Of a stretch of DNA of 64,000 nt, positions 38,870 to 49,232 are shown piece by piece. The DNA comes from Bog-756 sp963812885. GTDB lineage: Bacteria > Actinomycetota > Acidimicrobiia > Acidimicrobiales > RAAP-2. The stretch's first letter is position 1. The number at the start of each line of letters is the position of its first letter. The notes under the pieces were generated by a model that made no database searches, was not told the origin of the DNA, and worked only from the letters and a program-made list of their open reading frames with translations. A program made the position numbers and the translations under genes. Where the stretch lies: NCBI GenBank assembly GCA_963812885.1, contig CAWEWZ010000007.1, forward strand, positions 488,109-552,108, read 5' to 3'.

Positions 38870-39872
38870 GTGGCCGTCGTGACCGGCGACCGCGCCGCGC
38901 CGGCCGTGCCCGGACCGGTCAAGCGCTGGGTGCTCGGCGCCCGGCCCCGCACCCTGCCCGCCGCCATCGTGCCGGTCGTGGTGGGCACCGCGGCCGCCCA
39001 CCCGCTCAACCACCACGCGTGGTTCCGCGGGTTCTGCGGTGCTGACCGCTCAGTCGGCTCCGCCGGTCGGGGTGTGGTGGCGGGCCCTCGGCGCCTTGAT
39101 CGTGGCGCTGGCCATCCAGGTGGGCACCAACTACGCCAACGACTACTCGGACGGCATCCGGGGCACGGACGATGCCCGGGTCGGCCCGCTGCGTCTGGTG
39201 GCGTCGGGCCTCGCCTCGCCGGGGGCGGTCAAGCGCGCCGCCCTCTCCTGCTTCGGGATCGCCGGCGTCGTCGGGCTCGCCCTGGCCTGGGCCACGTCGT
39301 GGTGGATCCTGGTCGTCGGGGCGGCCTGCCTCGCCGCCGGCTGGTTCTACACCGGTGGCCCCCGGCCCTACGGGTACGCCGGGCTGGGCGAGCTGTTCGT
39401 GTTCGTGTTCTTCGGGCTGGTGGCCACCGTGGGTACCTTCTACGTCCAGACCCTGAGGGTCGACGAGCCGGTGGTGTGGTTCGCCGCCGCCCTGGTGGGC
39501 CTGTTGGCCACCGCGCTGCTGCTGGCCAACAACCTGCGGGACATCCAGACCGACGCCCAGACCGGCAAGCGGACGCTGGCCGTCCGGATCGGGCGCCGCG
39601 ACGCCGGATGGGTGTACGTGGCCTGCGTCGTGCTGCCCTTCGGGGCCGTTCTGGTGTGGGCACTGACGTCGGTCTCCACCGCGCTGTCGTCGTCCCGGGC
39701 GGTGGCCGCCCTCCTCCCGCTGTTGGCCCTGCCGTTGGTCGTGGGCCCGGTGAGGATCGTCAACAGCGACGCGTCCGGTCGTGCCCTGCTCCCCGTCCTG
39801 GCGGCCACCGGCCGGCTCCAGATGGTGTTCGGCGTGCTGTTGGCGGCCTCGCTGTGGCTTTGGATCCGGTGA
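38870..39872 (+). CDS. menA: 1,4-Dihydroxy-2-naphthoate polyprenyltransferase MenA, one frame break
   Basis: About 334 residues joined near 39,037. The start KRWVLGARPRTLPAAIVPVVVGTA is the MenA N-terminus. After the break come VGTNYANDYSDGIRGTDD (prenyl-diphosphate binding NDxxD) and LLANNLRDIQTDAQTGKRTLAVRIG (second Asp-rich site), with eight or nine membrane segments. MenA attaches the isoprenoid tail to dihydroxynaphthoate in the membrane. The gene lies 22 bases after menB, probably in one transcript. Confidence 0.92.
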
Positions 39873-39886
39873 CCGGGGACCGACGG

Positions 39887-40663
39887 TCAGCCCCCGGCCG
39901 TCCGGCGTCGGGCCCGGACCAGCTCGGCCACGTGGTCGGGCCGCTGCAGGTGCGGCGCGTGCCCGGCACCGGCCACCACCACGTGGCGGGCGAGGGGGCC
40001 GATGGCCTCGGCCATCCGCCGGCCGAGGGCGGTGAACTTCTCGTCGAGACCCCCGGTCACGATGAGCACCGGCATGGTCAGCCGACCGAGCGACCCCCAC
40101 AGCGGCTGCTGGGTGCCGGTGCCGGCCAGCCGGAGGCTGGAGGCCAGGCCGGGGCCGGTGTTGCGCAGCCGCTCGGCCAGGGCGTTGGCCGATGGCGTGA
40201 TCCCGTCGAACATCGGATTGTCGAGCCAGCGCCGAACGAACGACTCGACGGTCATCGGGTGGCGGCTTCGGTCGACGACGGGATCGAGCTCCTCGGCCAG
40301 CCGACCGTCGGCTTCCCGGCGCTGCCGGCGCTCCTCCTCGTCGTCGATCCCGGCGGTGCCCGAGATCAGCACCAGGTCGTCGACCAGGTCCGGTCGTTGC
40401 AGGGCCAGATGGAGGCAGAACCGGGCGCCCATCGAGTACCCGAGATAGGAGGCCCGGCCACCGGTGTCGCCCAGGGCGGCGGCACCGTCGTCCAGGCCGA
40501 GGGCCACCTCGGCCGACCCTCCGTGCCCGGGCAGGTCGACCAGGACCAGCCGGTGGTCGGCGGCCAGATCGGTGTCCATCGAACCCCACACCCGTCCGGT
40601 CTGGGTGAAGCCGTGGGCCATCACCAACCTCGGTCCCTTCCCCACGCGTGCCGCGTGGAGCAC
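39887..40663 (-). CDS. menH: Alpha/beta hydrolase, MenH-like
   Basis: 258 residues, intact. The protein opens MAHGFTQTGRVWGSMD, then the nucleophile elbow YLGYSMGARFCLHLA (Ser), LIVTGGLDEKFTALG (Asp) and VVAGAGHAPHLQRPDHVAEL (His). Together with its place between menA and menD this fits MenH (SHCHC synthase), which eliminates pyruvate after the MenD step. Family members are hard to separate from other hydrolases by sequence, so the assignment depends on context. It is transcribed divergently from menD. Confidence 0.8.
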   Translation of the reverse strand: MLHAARVGKGPRLVMAHGFTQTGRVWGSMDTDLAADHRLVLVDLPGHGGSAEVALGLDDGAAALGDTGGRASYLGYSMGARFCLHLALQRPDLVDDLVLISGTAGIDDEEERRQRREADGRLAEELDPVVDRSRHPMTVESFVRRWLDNPMFDGITPSANALAERLRNTGPGLASSLRLAGTGTQQPLWGSLGRLTMPVLIVTGGLDEKFTALGRRMAEAIGPLARHVVVAGAGHAPHLQRPDHVAELVRARRRTAGG

Positions 40664-40723
40664 CGGCGCCTGTCGGACGGGGCTGATGGTTGGATCGGGG
40701 TTCCGTGGTCATGGGGAGCTCCG

Positions 40724-42544
40724 ATGAGCGTACCGACGGCGGCCGACGGCACCGGCCACCCGGACCTGCAGGCCGCATTCGCCTCGACCCTGGTCGATGA
40801 GTGGACGCGCGGCGGTGTGGGCCACGCCGTGGTGTGCCCGGGTTCGCGCTCGACCCCCTTGGCCGTGGCGCTGACCGCCCATCCGGCCATGGCCGTCCAC
40901 GTCCGCCTGGACGAGCGCTCGGCCGGGTTCACCGCGCTCGGGATCGGGCGGGCATCCGGCCGCCCGGCCGTGGTGCTCACCACCAGCGGCACGGCGGCGG
41001 CCGAGCTCCATGCCGCAGTGGTCGAGGCCGACCTCGGCGCGGTGCCCCTCATCGTCTGCACCGCCGACCGGCCGGCGGAGCTGCACGACGTGGGTGCCCC
41101 CCAGACCATCGACCAGACCCGTCTGTTCGGCGGGTCGGTGCGCTGGTTCTGCGATCCCGGTGTGGCCGACCCGGCGGCCCGCACCACCTGGCGGTCTCTC
41201 GCCGCCCGCTCGGTGGCCGAGGCCGCGTCGGGGGCGAGCGGGCCCGGTCCCGTCCACCTCAACCTGCCCTTCCGGGAGCCGCTCCTCGGCGATCAGGCCG
41301 CCGGAGGAGGAGTGGGCCCGGGACGGCCGGACGGTCGACCCTGGCACCAGGTGGTCCGACGGACCGCTGGCCCCACCGCCCGACTCGGTGCGCGACTTGG
41401 TCGCATTCCGGCCGTCTCCACCGGCGGCGGCGCGGGCTCATCGTGGCCGGGGCCGGCAGTGGCGATCCCGACGCCGTGTTCGGGTTGGCCGACACCCTGG
41501 GCTGGCCGGTCCTGGCCGAACCGCGCTCGGGGATGCGCCTCCCCCGGCCCGGGATGATCGGCGCCGCCGATGGCATCCTCCGCTCGGAGCGGTTCGCCGC
41601 CCGGCACCGGCCCGAGACCGTGCTCCGGCTGGGCGAGCCCTGGGCGTCCAAGGTGGTCAACGGGTTCGTGTCGGCCTCGGCCGCCAACGGCGCCGACGTG
41701 GTGGTGATCGATCCGTGGGACCCGCTGGCGCGATCCGCAGCGGGAGGCGTCGGCCTTCATCCGCTCGGACCCCACGGTGTTCTGCGAGGAGGCGGCCCGC
41801 GGCGTCGCGGCCTCGCCGTCCGATGGTGGCGATCTCCCCCGGGGATGGCACGAGGACTGGGTGGGTGCCGAATCAGCGGCCCGGTCCGTGATCGGCGCGC
41901 TCGGGGCCGACGACGGGTCCGCCGGCCCCCAGGGTCCGCTGACCGAACCGTCGCTGGCCCATCGCCTCTTCGCCCGGATGCCGTCAGCATCCACGCTGGT
42001 GGTGTCGTCGTCGATGCCGGTCCGCGACCTCGAGGCGTTCGGGCTGCCGCGGCCCCACCCCCCTCGGGTGGTGGCCAACCGGGGGGCCAACGGCATCGAC
42101 GGGGTGGTGTCGACGGCATTGGGTGTGGCGCTGGTCTCGCCCCATCCCACCGTGGCCCTACTCGGCGATCTGGCCTTCCTCCACGATGTGTCGGCCCTGG
42201 TGCGGGCCGGGGAGCTGACCGCCCCGCTGACCCTCGTGGTGGCCGACAACGACGGCGGCGGCATCTTCTCGTTCCTCGACCCGGCCTCGTCGCTCGACGA
42301 CGAGGTGTTCGACGTGCTCTTCGGAACCCCGCAGACGGCCGACGTGGGCGCCGTGGCCGCCGGCTTCGGTTGGCCGGTCGACGAGTGCGGGGATGGAGCC
42401 GGCACCGGATTCGAGGAGTGCCTGGACCGTCGCCTGGCCGAGGGTTCGATGTCGGTGATCCGGGTCCGGCTCCCCGACCGGGCCGAGAACGTGGCCGTTC
42501 ACCGCCGGATCAACGACGCCATCGTCGAGGCCGTCGAGCGCTGA
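40724..42544 (+). CDS. menD: SEPHCHC synthase MenD (ThDP enzyme), three frame breaks
   Basis: About 606 residues read through one-base frame changes near 41,300, 41,432 and 41,735. The pieces contain VVCPGSRSTPLAVALTAHP, DERSAGFTALGIGRASGRP (catalytic Glu region), TTSGTAAAELHAAVVEA, APQTIDQTRLFGG, and the C-terminal ThDP part VANRGANGIDGVVSTALG, LLGDLAFLHDVSALV and VVADNDGGGIFSF. MenD adds 2-oxoglutarate to isochorismate. GGGGAG lies about 8 nt before the ATG. menF and menC are not in the window. Confidence 0.93.
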
Positions 42545-42597
42545 GCGGGGTCAGCAGGACCGGTCGGAGCCGGCTGGGTCAACAGGGCCTGCCCAGG

Positions 42598-43989
42598 TCA
42601 GCAGGGCCGGGGGTCGTAGGAGGGGATGGCGGGTGCCGGCACGGTCGTCGTCGGGCTCGGAACGGTCGGTGCCGTCTGGGCCACCGACGTCGGGGTGGCT
42701 GCGGTGCTCGGTGTGGTGGTGACCGGGAGGGTCATGGGATTGCCGTAGGAATCGAGCGGCGGTGTCACGATCGGTCCCACGTCGCCGCCCAGGAATTGGG
42801 TGATCATCTGGGCGGCGGCATCGGGCTGGACGACTTCGACGTCGCCGGCCACCGACGAGTAGGCCCCGGCGGTCGGAAGGGTGAAGGCCTGGAGCTCGGA
42901 ACCGGAGAAGGCGTGGTAGCGCTCGGCCAGGGCGAAGAGATCGTTGGGGGTGAGGCCGTTGTCCTTGCTGAAGTCGTGGACCACCGAGGTGAGCAAGGAG
43001 TTGAGCCTGAACGGGTTGTACGTCGACTTGGCTTTGTCCAGGGCGGCCGAGATGATCAGGTTCTGACGCTCGATGCGGCCGATGTCGGCCGAGGGATCGG
43101 AGTTCCACTCGCCGTTGGCGTAGTACTCGAAGTAGCGCGAGCGGGACAGGGCGAGAGCCTGGGGTCCGTTGAGCACCTGGCATCCTGCGGTGGGGATGTT
43201 GAGTCCGGAGTTGTTGTAACAGACACCGGTCGAGCAGTCCTGGTCCCGCACCGGATACGGGAAGTCCATGGAGATGCCACCGAGGGCGTTGACGGCATCC
43301 TGCAGGCCGAAGAAGCTGATCTCGATGTAGTGGCTGATCGGGATGCCGAAGGTGTTCTGGATGGTCTTGATCAGGGCGTCGGGGCCACCGCTGAACGCCG
43401 CATTTATCTTGTTGGCGCTGGCCAGCTGGGTGTTGGCCGGCAGCCCGGAGAGGGTCACGTAGGTGTCCCGGGGGATCGACAGGGTGGAGGCGGTGCCCGC
43501 CGCCGGATCGACGTGGACGATCTTGATGGTGTCGCTCCGCTGCCCCCCGGCATTGGTGGCATTGCCGAATTGCTGGGCCTCCGCCGCCGTTTCACCGGCC
43601 CGGCTGTCGGAGCCGATCAGCAGCACGTTGTAGGGCTGGCCGTTGGCGGCGGCGACGCACGACGAACAGGGGCTGGAGGAAACCTTGCTCCATTCGTAGC
43701 GGAAGTAGCCGTAGCCCAGCCCGGCGACGAGAAGCAGGGCCACCACCAGCCCGATGGCCACCCGGAGAAGCCGCTCGGCGGGTCGGCGCCGACGCTTCTT
43801 CGCTCGTTTGAGCTCACGCCTCGACGGCACCTCGACCTGGCCCCCGAGGATGGGCCCGGGGAACTCGGGCTCGCGTCCCGGGCGCGGCGACCCGACCGGG
43901 GTGGACCCGCGCGGGCGTCCGGTCGAGCCGTCCGAGGAGCGGCCGGTGGGGCGGGATCCTCTGGGTGTGGGGGGTTCGGAAGGGGGCAC
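42598..43989 (-). CDS. LytR-CpsA-Psr family cell-wall glycopolymer ligase
   Basis: 463 residues, intact. A basic, Pro-rich cytoplasmic N-terminus of about 80 residues precedes one membrane segment (about 82-102). The LCP domain has VLLIGSDSRAGE, RSDTIKIVHVDPAAGTASTLSIPRDTYV (pyrophosphate-binding Arg and Asp), NKINAAFSGGPDALIKTIQ and ALALSRSR. The tail is Thr/Pro-rich. LCP enzymes transfer glycopolymers such as arabinogalactan- or teichoic-like chains from lipid carriers to peptidoglycan. A Cys pair, PCSSC, just after the membrane segment is a lineage-specific feature. Confidence 0.92.
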   Translation of the reverse strand: MPPSEPPTPRGSRPTGRSSDGSTGRPRGSTPVGSPRPGREPEFPGPILGGQVEVPSRRELKRAKKRRRRPAERLLRVAIGLVVALLLVAGLGYGYFRYEWSKVSSSPCSSCVAAANGQPYNVLLIGSDSRAGETAAEAQQFGNATNAGGQRSDTIKIVHVDPAAGTASTLSIPRDTYVTLSGLPANTQLASANKINAAFSGGPDALIKTIQNTFGIPISHYIEISFFGLQDAVNALGGISMDFPYPVRDQDCSTGVCYNNSGLNIPTAGCQVLNGPQALALSRSRYFEYYANGEWNSDPSADIGRIERQNLIISAALDKAKSTYNPFRLNSLLTSVVHDFSKDNGLTPNDLFALAERYHAFSGSELQAFTLPTAGAYSSVAGDVEVVQPDAAAQMITQFLGGDVGPIVTPPLDSYGNPMTLPVTTTPSTAATPTSVAQTAPTVPSPTTTVPAPAIPSYDPRPC

Positions 43990-44121
43990 GGGGATTGGTC
44001 TCGGAGCTCGTGATCGCCGGGAGCGACCGGCCGGCAGATGGTCCTGCGGCGTCGTTCGAAGACGGAACAGTTTCCCACGATCGGGGCCAAATCTGGTGTC
44101 ACACCTGGTGGGGGAGCGACC

Positions 44122-45469
44122 TCAGCGACCGGTGGGCACCCACGATCCGTGGAATCCGAACGGGACACGGGCGGGCAGGTGGACCGTGGCCACCGGCGGA
44201 CCGGCGAACGACGTGGCGTCGAGGATCACCAGGTCGCTGGCGTCCCGGGTGGCGTCGTACATCACGCTGAGGATCCACCCCTCGTCCTCACCGCGGCCGT
44301 CGACGGCCTTGACGAACACCGGCTCCCCGGGCGAGAGGAACTCACCGGGGTCGAAGCGGACCGCTTCGTCGCGCACCAGGTCGTACTTGATCAGGCCGGT
44401 GAAGCTCGGGTCGTCGGTACGCGGACCGAGCCGGGTGCAGTAGCCGTACCGGTGCCGGAAGCCGGCCACGTCGTCGTCGATGCGCGGGAACTCGACGGGG
44501 GTGTCGTCGAGTCGCTGCTCGGAGACCCGGTCGGACACCGGATCCACCGTCCAGCGGGCCAGCGTCGGCGTGTCCAGACTGATCGGTTCCCCCGGCGCGG
44601 TGTCGAACGCCTTGTCGTAGCGGACGACGTCGATGACCACCCGATCGCCCTCGTCGAAGCAATTGAGGACGTGGAAGACGTAGACGGGATCGATGTCGAT
44701 CCAGTGGATCTCCGCATTGCCTCCGGTCCGGGGCATCACGCCGACCCGGGCACCGGCCTCGGGCATCCACCGGTAGGGGATCGAACGCCCGGCGGCGGCC
44801 AACTCGAGATCGAACACCACCGGCAGGTCGAGGAAGGTGATCCGGGTGGCGGTGACCCCGAAGTCGTGGATCATGGTGGCCACCGGGATGGTCGATCTCC
44901 TCGGTGCGGACCAGGTGACCTGACGCGTCGGCCACGTGGTAGCGGAGAAAGGGCGGCCCGAACACATCACTGCCGAAGAAGATCAGCTCCCCGGTGATCG
45001 GGTCGACCTTCGGGTGCGCGGTCATGGGCGAAGCCAGGGCCCCGTCGAAGTCGTGGACCCGGGCCCGGCTCAGATCGGACGAGAGGGCGTGCGGGAACCC
45101 GGATTCCACCAGGGCCAACGTGGTGCCGCCATGACTGATGACGTGGGTGTTGGCCGGACCGTCGATGGGCTCGCCCGGACCCTTGGGCGGAGCCGTCCCC
45201 ACTTTGGCGGCCAGCGCCCGGGTCCGGACCCAGCGGTTGGCGAAGCCGGTGGCCCTGCTGCCGGCCAGGGAGATGGCGTGGACCATCCCGTCACCGCTGA
45301 ACCAGTGGTAGTCGCTCTCGTCGAGCGGCAGCACCGCCGGATTGGGACCGTTCCGGAGCAGCCGGCCCTCGAGATCGGGTGGGATGACGCCGGTGACCGG
45401 AAGCTCGAGGACGTCGCTCCGTTCCTCGACCACCGGCGCGAAGTTTCCGTGGAGATACGGATTGGACAT
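44122..45469 (-). CDS. Carotenoid/stilbene cleavage oxygenase, one frame break
   Basis: About 449 residues joined near 44,890. The N-terminus MSNPYLHGNFAPVVEERSD and IPPDLEGRLLRNGPNPAVLP with HWFSGDGMVHAI are typical. Iron-binding histidines fall in TAHPKVDPITGEL, IHDFGVTATRITFLDLP, FHVLNCFDEGD and FGFHGSWVP. These enzymes split carotenoid or stilbene double bonds using Fe(II) and oxygen. The ATG has AGGAG six bases upstream. There is no carotenoid biosynthesis gene beside it, so the substrate is open. Confidence 0.9.
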
Positions 45470-45568
45470 CGGTGGCTCCTGGGCGGCCGAGGGAACGTGG
45501 CGGAACACGGCTGATGGTAGCGGTCGATGAGGAACGACTCGGACCCGGCGGCGTGGCAGGCTGAGGCC

Positions 45569-46854
45569 ATGGCCCACCTCGCCGAGGATCTCCGCTTCCG
45601 CGGGACTGATCCACCAGATGACCGGCACCGATCTCGAACGTCGCCTCGACTCCGATCGTCTCACCGCATACAGCGGCTTCGACCCCACCGCCGACAGCAT
45701 GCACGTCGGTCACCTGCTTCAGGTCTGCAACCTCCGGCGGCTGCAGCTGGCCGGACACCGGCCGATCGCCGTGGCTGGAGGGGGGACCGGATTCGTGGGT
45801 GACCCGGGCGGCAAGTCGGAGGAGCGCTCGCTCCTGAGCGAAGAGGAGCTGCAGACGAATCTCGAGGGCATCCGCGGTCAGCTCGGGCACTTCCTCGATT
45901 TCGGCGAGGCGCGGGTCGGGACCCGCCCTCCTGGTCAACAACGCCGACTGGCTCCGGCCCCTGTCGCTCTTCGAGTTCCTGAGGGATGTGGGCAAGCACT
46001 TCACCGTCAACCAGATGGTGGCCAAGGACTCGGTGAAGTCGCGGCTCACGCGGGCCGACCAGGGCATCTCGTTCACCGAGTTCAGCTACATGCTCCTCCA
46101 GGCCTTCGACTTCCTCCACCTGTTCGACACATTCGACTGCCGGCTCCAGCTGGGCGGGAGCGACCAGTGGGGGAACATCACCATGGGGACCGAACTGGTA
46201 CGCAAGGTCCGTCACCAGGAGGTGTGGGGCCTGACCACTCCGTTGGTCCTCAAGGCCGACGGTACCAAGTTCGGCAAGACCGAGTCGGGGACGGTGTGGC
46301 TCGACCCATCCAGAACCAGCCCGTACCAGCTCTACCAGTTCTTCCTGCGCAGCGAGGACGCCATGGTCGGGTCCTATCTGCGGTACTTCACGTTCCTCGA
46401 CCACGACACCATCCTCGGACTCGACGAGGCGACGGCGGCCCGCCCGGAACGACGGGAAGCCCAGCGCCAATTGGCTCGCCAGGTGTGCACCCTCGTCCAC
46501 GGCGAGGGCGAGACGGGCCGGGCCGAGCAGGCCGCCGCCGCCCTGTTCGGGGAGGAGGTCGCCCAGTTGGACGAACCCACCTTGCTCGACGTGTTCGCCG
46601 ACGCCCCCTCGACCACCCTGTCCCGCACCCGTCTCGGCGGCGAGGGCCTGACGCTGGTCGACCTCCTGGTGGAGACCGGCCTGGTCCCGTCCAAGAGCCG
46701 GGCGGCGACCACCGTCGAGCAGGGCGGGGCCTACCTCAACAACCGCCGGGAGACGGAGGCCGGACGCATCATCGGCCCCGGCGATCTGGTGGCCGGCCGG
46801 TATCTGGTGCTCCGGCGGGGGAAACGCGACTACCACCTGGTCAAGTTCGACTGA
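45569..46854 (+). CDS. tyrS: Tyrosyl-tRNA synthetase, two frame breaks
   Basis: About 428 residues read through breaks near 45,605 and 45,925. The start MAHLAEDLRFRG continues in the next frame as LIHQMTGTDLERRL. The HIGH-type motif is DSMHVGHLLQ, the tyrosine pocket VAGGGTGFVGDPGGKSEER, the KMSKS-type motif TKFGKTESG, and the C-terminal S4 domain LVPSKSRAATTVEQGGAYLNN. Both breaks equal one extra base after a GGG. The enzyme charges tRNA-Tyr; it is normally essential, which supports sequence error. Confidence 0.93.
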
Positions 46855-46907
46855 ACGACCGGGCCCGGAGGATGCCGGCCAGCGGGGGTGGTCCGCCCGC
46901 CCGGTCC

Positions 46908-46913
46908 TACACT
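46908..46913 (+). promoter_or_regulatory. -10 box for a predicted leaderless DUF3151 mRNA
   Basis: TACACT ends 7 nt before the ATG at 46921. No Shine-Dalgarno sequence is present. Confidence 0.45.
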
Positions 46914-46920
46914 GAGCGCC

Positions 46921-47394
46921 ATGAGCAGCTCCGGGCGGGAAGGTTCGGACATGTCGCCGGTCAGGCTGACCACCGGGTTACCCGAGACGGTCCTGCCCGA
47001 GGAGCCCGAGACCGTGCGAACGGCCCTCGAGGCGGCCTTGGCCCAGCCGGGGGAACGACGCCGGCACGCCGTCTCCGATGTGGTCCGGGTCGCCCCCGGT
47101 TCGCTGAACGCCTGGGCCGCACTCGGCTCGTTGGCCCGCGACGACGTGGAGGCCTACGCCTGCTTCCGGGTCGGGTACCACCGCGGCCTCGACGCGTTGC
47201 GGGCGGCGGGATGGAAGGGCTCGGGCCTGGTCCGGTGGGAGCACGGGCCGAACCGGGGGTTCCTCCGTTGCCTCGACGGCCTGCGTTCGGCGGCGGGAGC
47301 GATCGGCGAGCACGCCGAAGAGGAGCGGTGCGCACAGTTCCTCCGTCAGCTCGATCCGTCCTGGCGGGCTGATTGGACGGGTTTCCCGTCCTAG
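46921..47394 (+). CDS. DUF3151 family protein
   Basis: 157 residues, intact. The body matches DUF3151: DVVRVAPGSLNAWAALGSLA, VEAYACFRVGYHRGLDALRAAGWKGSG, HGPNRGFLRCLDGLRSAAGAIGE and ERCAQFLRQLDPSW. The fold is probably a helical repeat. The family is confined to Actinobacteria and has no assigned function. The start is fixed by the leaderless box. The following lipoprotein gene starts at the last base of its stop codon (TAGTG). Confidence 0.85.
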   Translation: MSSSGREGSDMSPVRLTTGLPETVLPEEPETVRTALEAALAQPGERRRHAVSDVVRVAPGSLNAWAALGSLARDDVEAYACFRVGYHRGLDALRAAGWKGSGLVRWEHGPNRGFLRCLDGLRSAAGAIGEHAEEERCAQFLRQLDPSWRADWTGFPS

Positions 47395-47977
47395 TGGCGG
47401 TCTCGACCCCGGCGGCGGGCGACCGGCGCCCGACTCCGCCGCCCCATCCCCCGGGCCCGGCCCGATCGTGGGCCCACCGACTGGTCGCCATCTCGATCGT
47501 GGTGCTCGGGTCGTCGCTGTCGCCGGCTGCACGCTCGACCAGACGGGCCCGCCGGCAGCCCAGCTCTCGGCCTGGATGACCACCGCCGCCGGGGGCGCCG
47601 CCGTCGGACAGGTGGAGGCGGACGCCCGCAACATCGACCTGGCCATCTCCGGCCACAACACGCCGGCCGCCCTGCGGACGGTCTGTGCCCTCCTGACCAA
47701 TGACGCCCAGACGGCCATCGGCAACCTCCCCACCCCGGACACCCAGCTGACCGACGACCTCAATGCGGCCTACGAGGACGCCGCCGCCGCCGGCAACGAC
47801 TGCTACAAGGGCGCCGACGGGGACCGGACCCTCCTCAGGCGATCGGCCTCGGAGCGGGTCAAGCTGGTCCCCATGTTGGCCGCCGCCGTCGACCGCATCC
47901 GATCCATCACCGGCCATACGCCGTCGACGTCGACCACCGCCCCCTCCGGGGACAACAATGACCCCTTCGGGAACTGA
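47394..47977 (+). CDS. Putative lipoprotein, one frame break
   Basis: A Pro-rich N-terminus leads to the hydrophobic segment LVAISIVVLG; after a missing base near 47,510 it continues VVAVAGCTLDQTG, giving a lipobox VAGC. The mature part of about 140 residues is helical and contains VEADARNIDLAISGHN, LRTVCALLTNDAQTAIG and NDCYKGADGDRTLL, ending in a Ser/Thr-rich tail. It is probably exported and lipid-anchored, which would use LspA. I do not recognise a family. GTG 47394 is the likely start, though a later one closer to the hydrophobic segment is possible. Confidence 0.55.
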
Positions 47978-48575
47978 CCTGACCGGCCCGGCCGGGCCGT
48001 TCCCGGCCGACCGAGACCACGACGAGTACGACCGTCAGCGCCGGCGGGTGCTCTGGTCGCTGCCCACCGGGCTCTTCGTCCTGGGCAGCCGGGCGGGAGC
48101 CGAGCGCAACATGATGACCTGCAACTGGGTCATGCAGGTGGCCACCACGCCCAAGCTGGTGGCCGTAGCCGTGGAGCATGGCTCGGTGACCCGGCGTCTC
48201 GTCGAGGAGGGCGGCGGGTTCGCGGTCAGCGTGTTGCCGAGGTCGGCCCGCGCCGTCGTCCGTCGGTTCGTCAAGCCGGCCGATTCGGTCGTGCTCGACC
48301 CGGACGGCCGCGCCGTCACCATCCAGGGCGAGCCGGTACACGAGGTCACCGGCGGCTTCCCCTGCCTGACGGTGGCCCGGTCGTGGTTGGCCTGCGAGGT
48401 GCGTCACCTCCTCCGGTGGGACGGTGACGCACCGGGCGGAGCGGGTAGTCACGTCCTCTTCATCGGTGAGGTGGTCGATGTCGGTGAGTCAGGCCCGGGG
48501 GGCGTGGACCCGGCCCCGGCCGACGAATCGGGTGTGCTGCGCATGGAGGACACCCGGATGAACTACGGCGGATGA
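47958..48575 (+). CDS. Flavin reductase-like (FMN-binding split-barrel) protein
   Basis: 205 residues, intact. The core reads SLPTGLFVLGSRAGAERNMMTCNWVMQVATTPKLVAVAVE, then HGSVTRRLVEEGGGFAVSVLP and FPCLTVARSWLACEVR, as in NAD(P)H:flavin reductases that bind FMN. Partner oxygenases are not found beside it. The ATG at 47958 lies inside the end of the lipoprotein gene in another frame, so translation may be coupled. The last ~30 residues end RMEDTRMNYGG. Confidence 0.85.
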   Translation: MTPSGTDLTGPAGPFPADRDHDEYDRQRRRVLWSLPTGLFVLGSRAGAERNMMTCNWVMQVATTPKLVAVAVEHGSVTRRLVEEGGGFAVSVLPRSARAVVRRFVKPADSVVLDPDGRAVTIQGEPVHEVTGGFPCLTVARSWLACEVRHLLRWDGDAPGGAGSHVLFIGEVVDVGESGPGGVDPAPADESGVLRMEDTRMNYGG

Positions 48576-48622
48576 GCGCCTGGACCCGGAGGGGGCCGAT
48601 GGCCGCCGCCGCCGGCCCGGTC

Positions 48623-48856
48623 TCATTCCTCGGTCGGTGCCGGGGGCCGCAGGTCGATCCGGAGGGTCAGCACGCCCTCCTCGATCGAAGGCTCGGCGTC
48701 CCCGATCATGGCGAAGTCCATGAAATCGGCCTGCGCCTGCTGCTTGAACCGCTCACGGTCCGGCCCTTCGATGGGGGGCAGGCCACGGGACCTCACCGCA
48801 TCGGCCCTGGCCCGGAACCGTTCCACCATGGCCTGGGGGTCGAATTGAGCAGCCAT
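48623..48856 (-). CDS. Small conserved hypothetical protein
   Basis: 77 residues, intact: MAAQFDPQAMVERFRARADAV, then PIEGPDRERFKQQAQADFMDFAMIGDAEPSIEEGVLTLRIDL. It is mostly helical and charged, with a beta-like C-terminus. It has no membrane segment or Cys. Codon use agrees with its neighbours and the gene has a leaderless-type promoter of its own. I know of no function. Confidence 0.6.
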   Translation of the reverse strand: MAAQFDPQAMVERFRARADAVRSRGLPPIEGPDRERFKQQAQADFMDFAMIGDAEPSIEEGVLTLRIDLRPPAPTEE

Positions 48857-48862
48857 GCCCCG

Positions 48863-48868
48863 ATGGTA
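48863..48868 (-). promoter_or_regulatory. -10 box for a predicted leaderless small-protein mRNA
   Basis: On the minus strand TACCAT ends 6 nt before the ATG at 48856. Confidence 0.4.
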
Positions 48869-48997
48869 CCGGTGCCGCCGGTGCGCTACGAATGACGGCG
48901 CCCCGCACTACACTGGGCCGCATTGGTGAGAGGGGTCACCCCGGTCAGCGGGTGATCGGAGTGCGTGCCACCCCTGGTGGGGCAAGGAGTTGTTTCC

Positions 48998-49207
48998 GTG
49001 AAGAAGGGACGCCATCGCCGCTTCGAAGAAGCGCGCAGCCTGAAGCGATCGGTCGCCACGGCCAGTCGGCGCTGCCCCGAATGCGGCGCCGAGCCCGACG
49101 ACAAGCACGCCTCGTGGTGCCTGGCCACCGAGGACGACTACGACGAGATCCTCGGTACCGCGCCGAGGGATGACGCCTTCGCCGAGGACGACCCCCTGGC
49201 CGAGTAG
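48998..49207 (+). CDS. Small zinc-ribbon-like protein
   Basis: 69 residues. The GTG at 48998 has AAGGAG 8 nt upstream, which decides the start over earlier in-frame codons. The sequence has a basic N-terminus (VKKGRHRRFEEARSLKRS), a cysteine set CPECGAEPDDKHASWC and an acidic tail. The CxxC and a distant Cys with His could bind zinc. A TACACT box at 48909 could be its promoter. Function unknown; similar tiny proteins occur in other Actinobacteria. Confidence 0.65.
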   Translation: MKKGRHRRFEEARSLKRSVATASRRCPECGAEPDDKHASWCLATEDDYDEILGTAPRDDAFAEDDPLAE

Positions 49208-49232
49208 CCGGGCCGGCGGTCAGCAGCAGGGC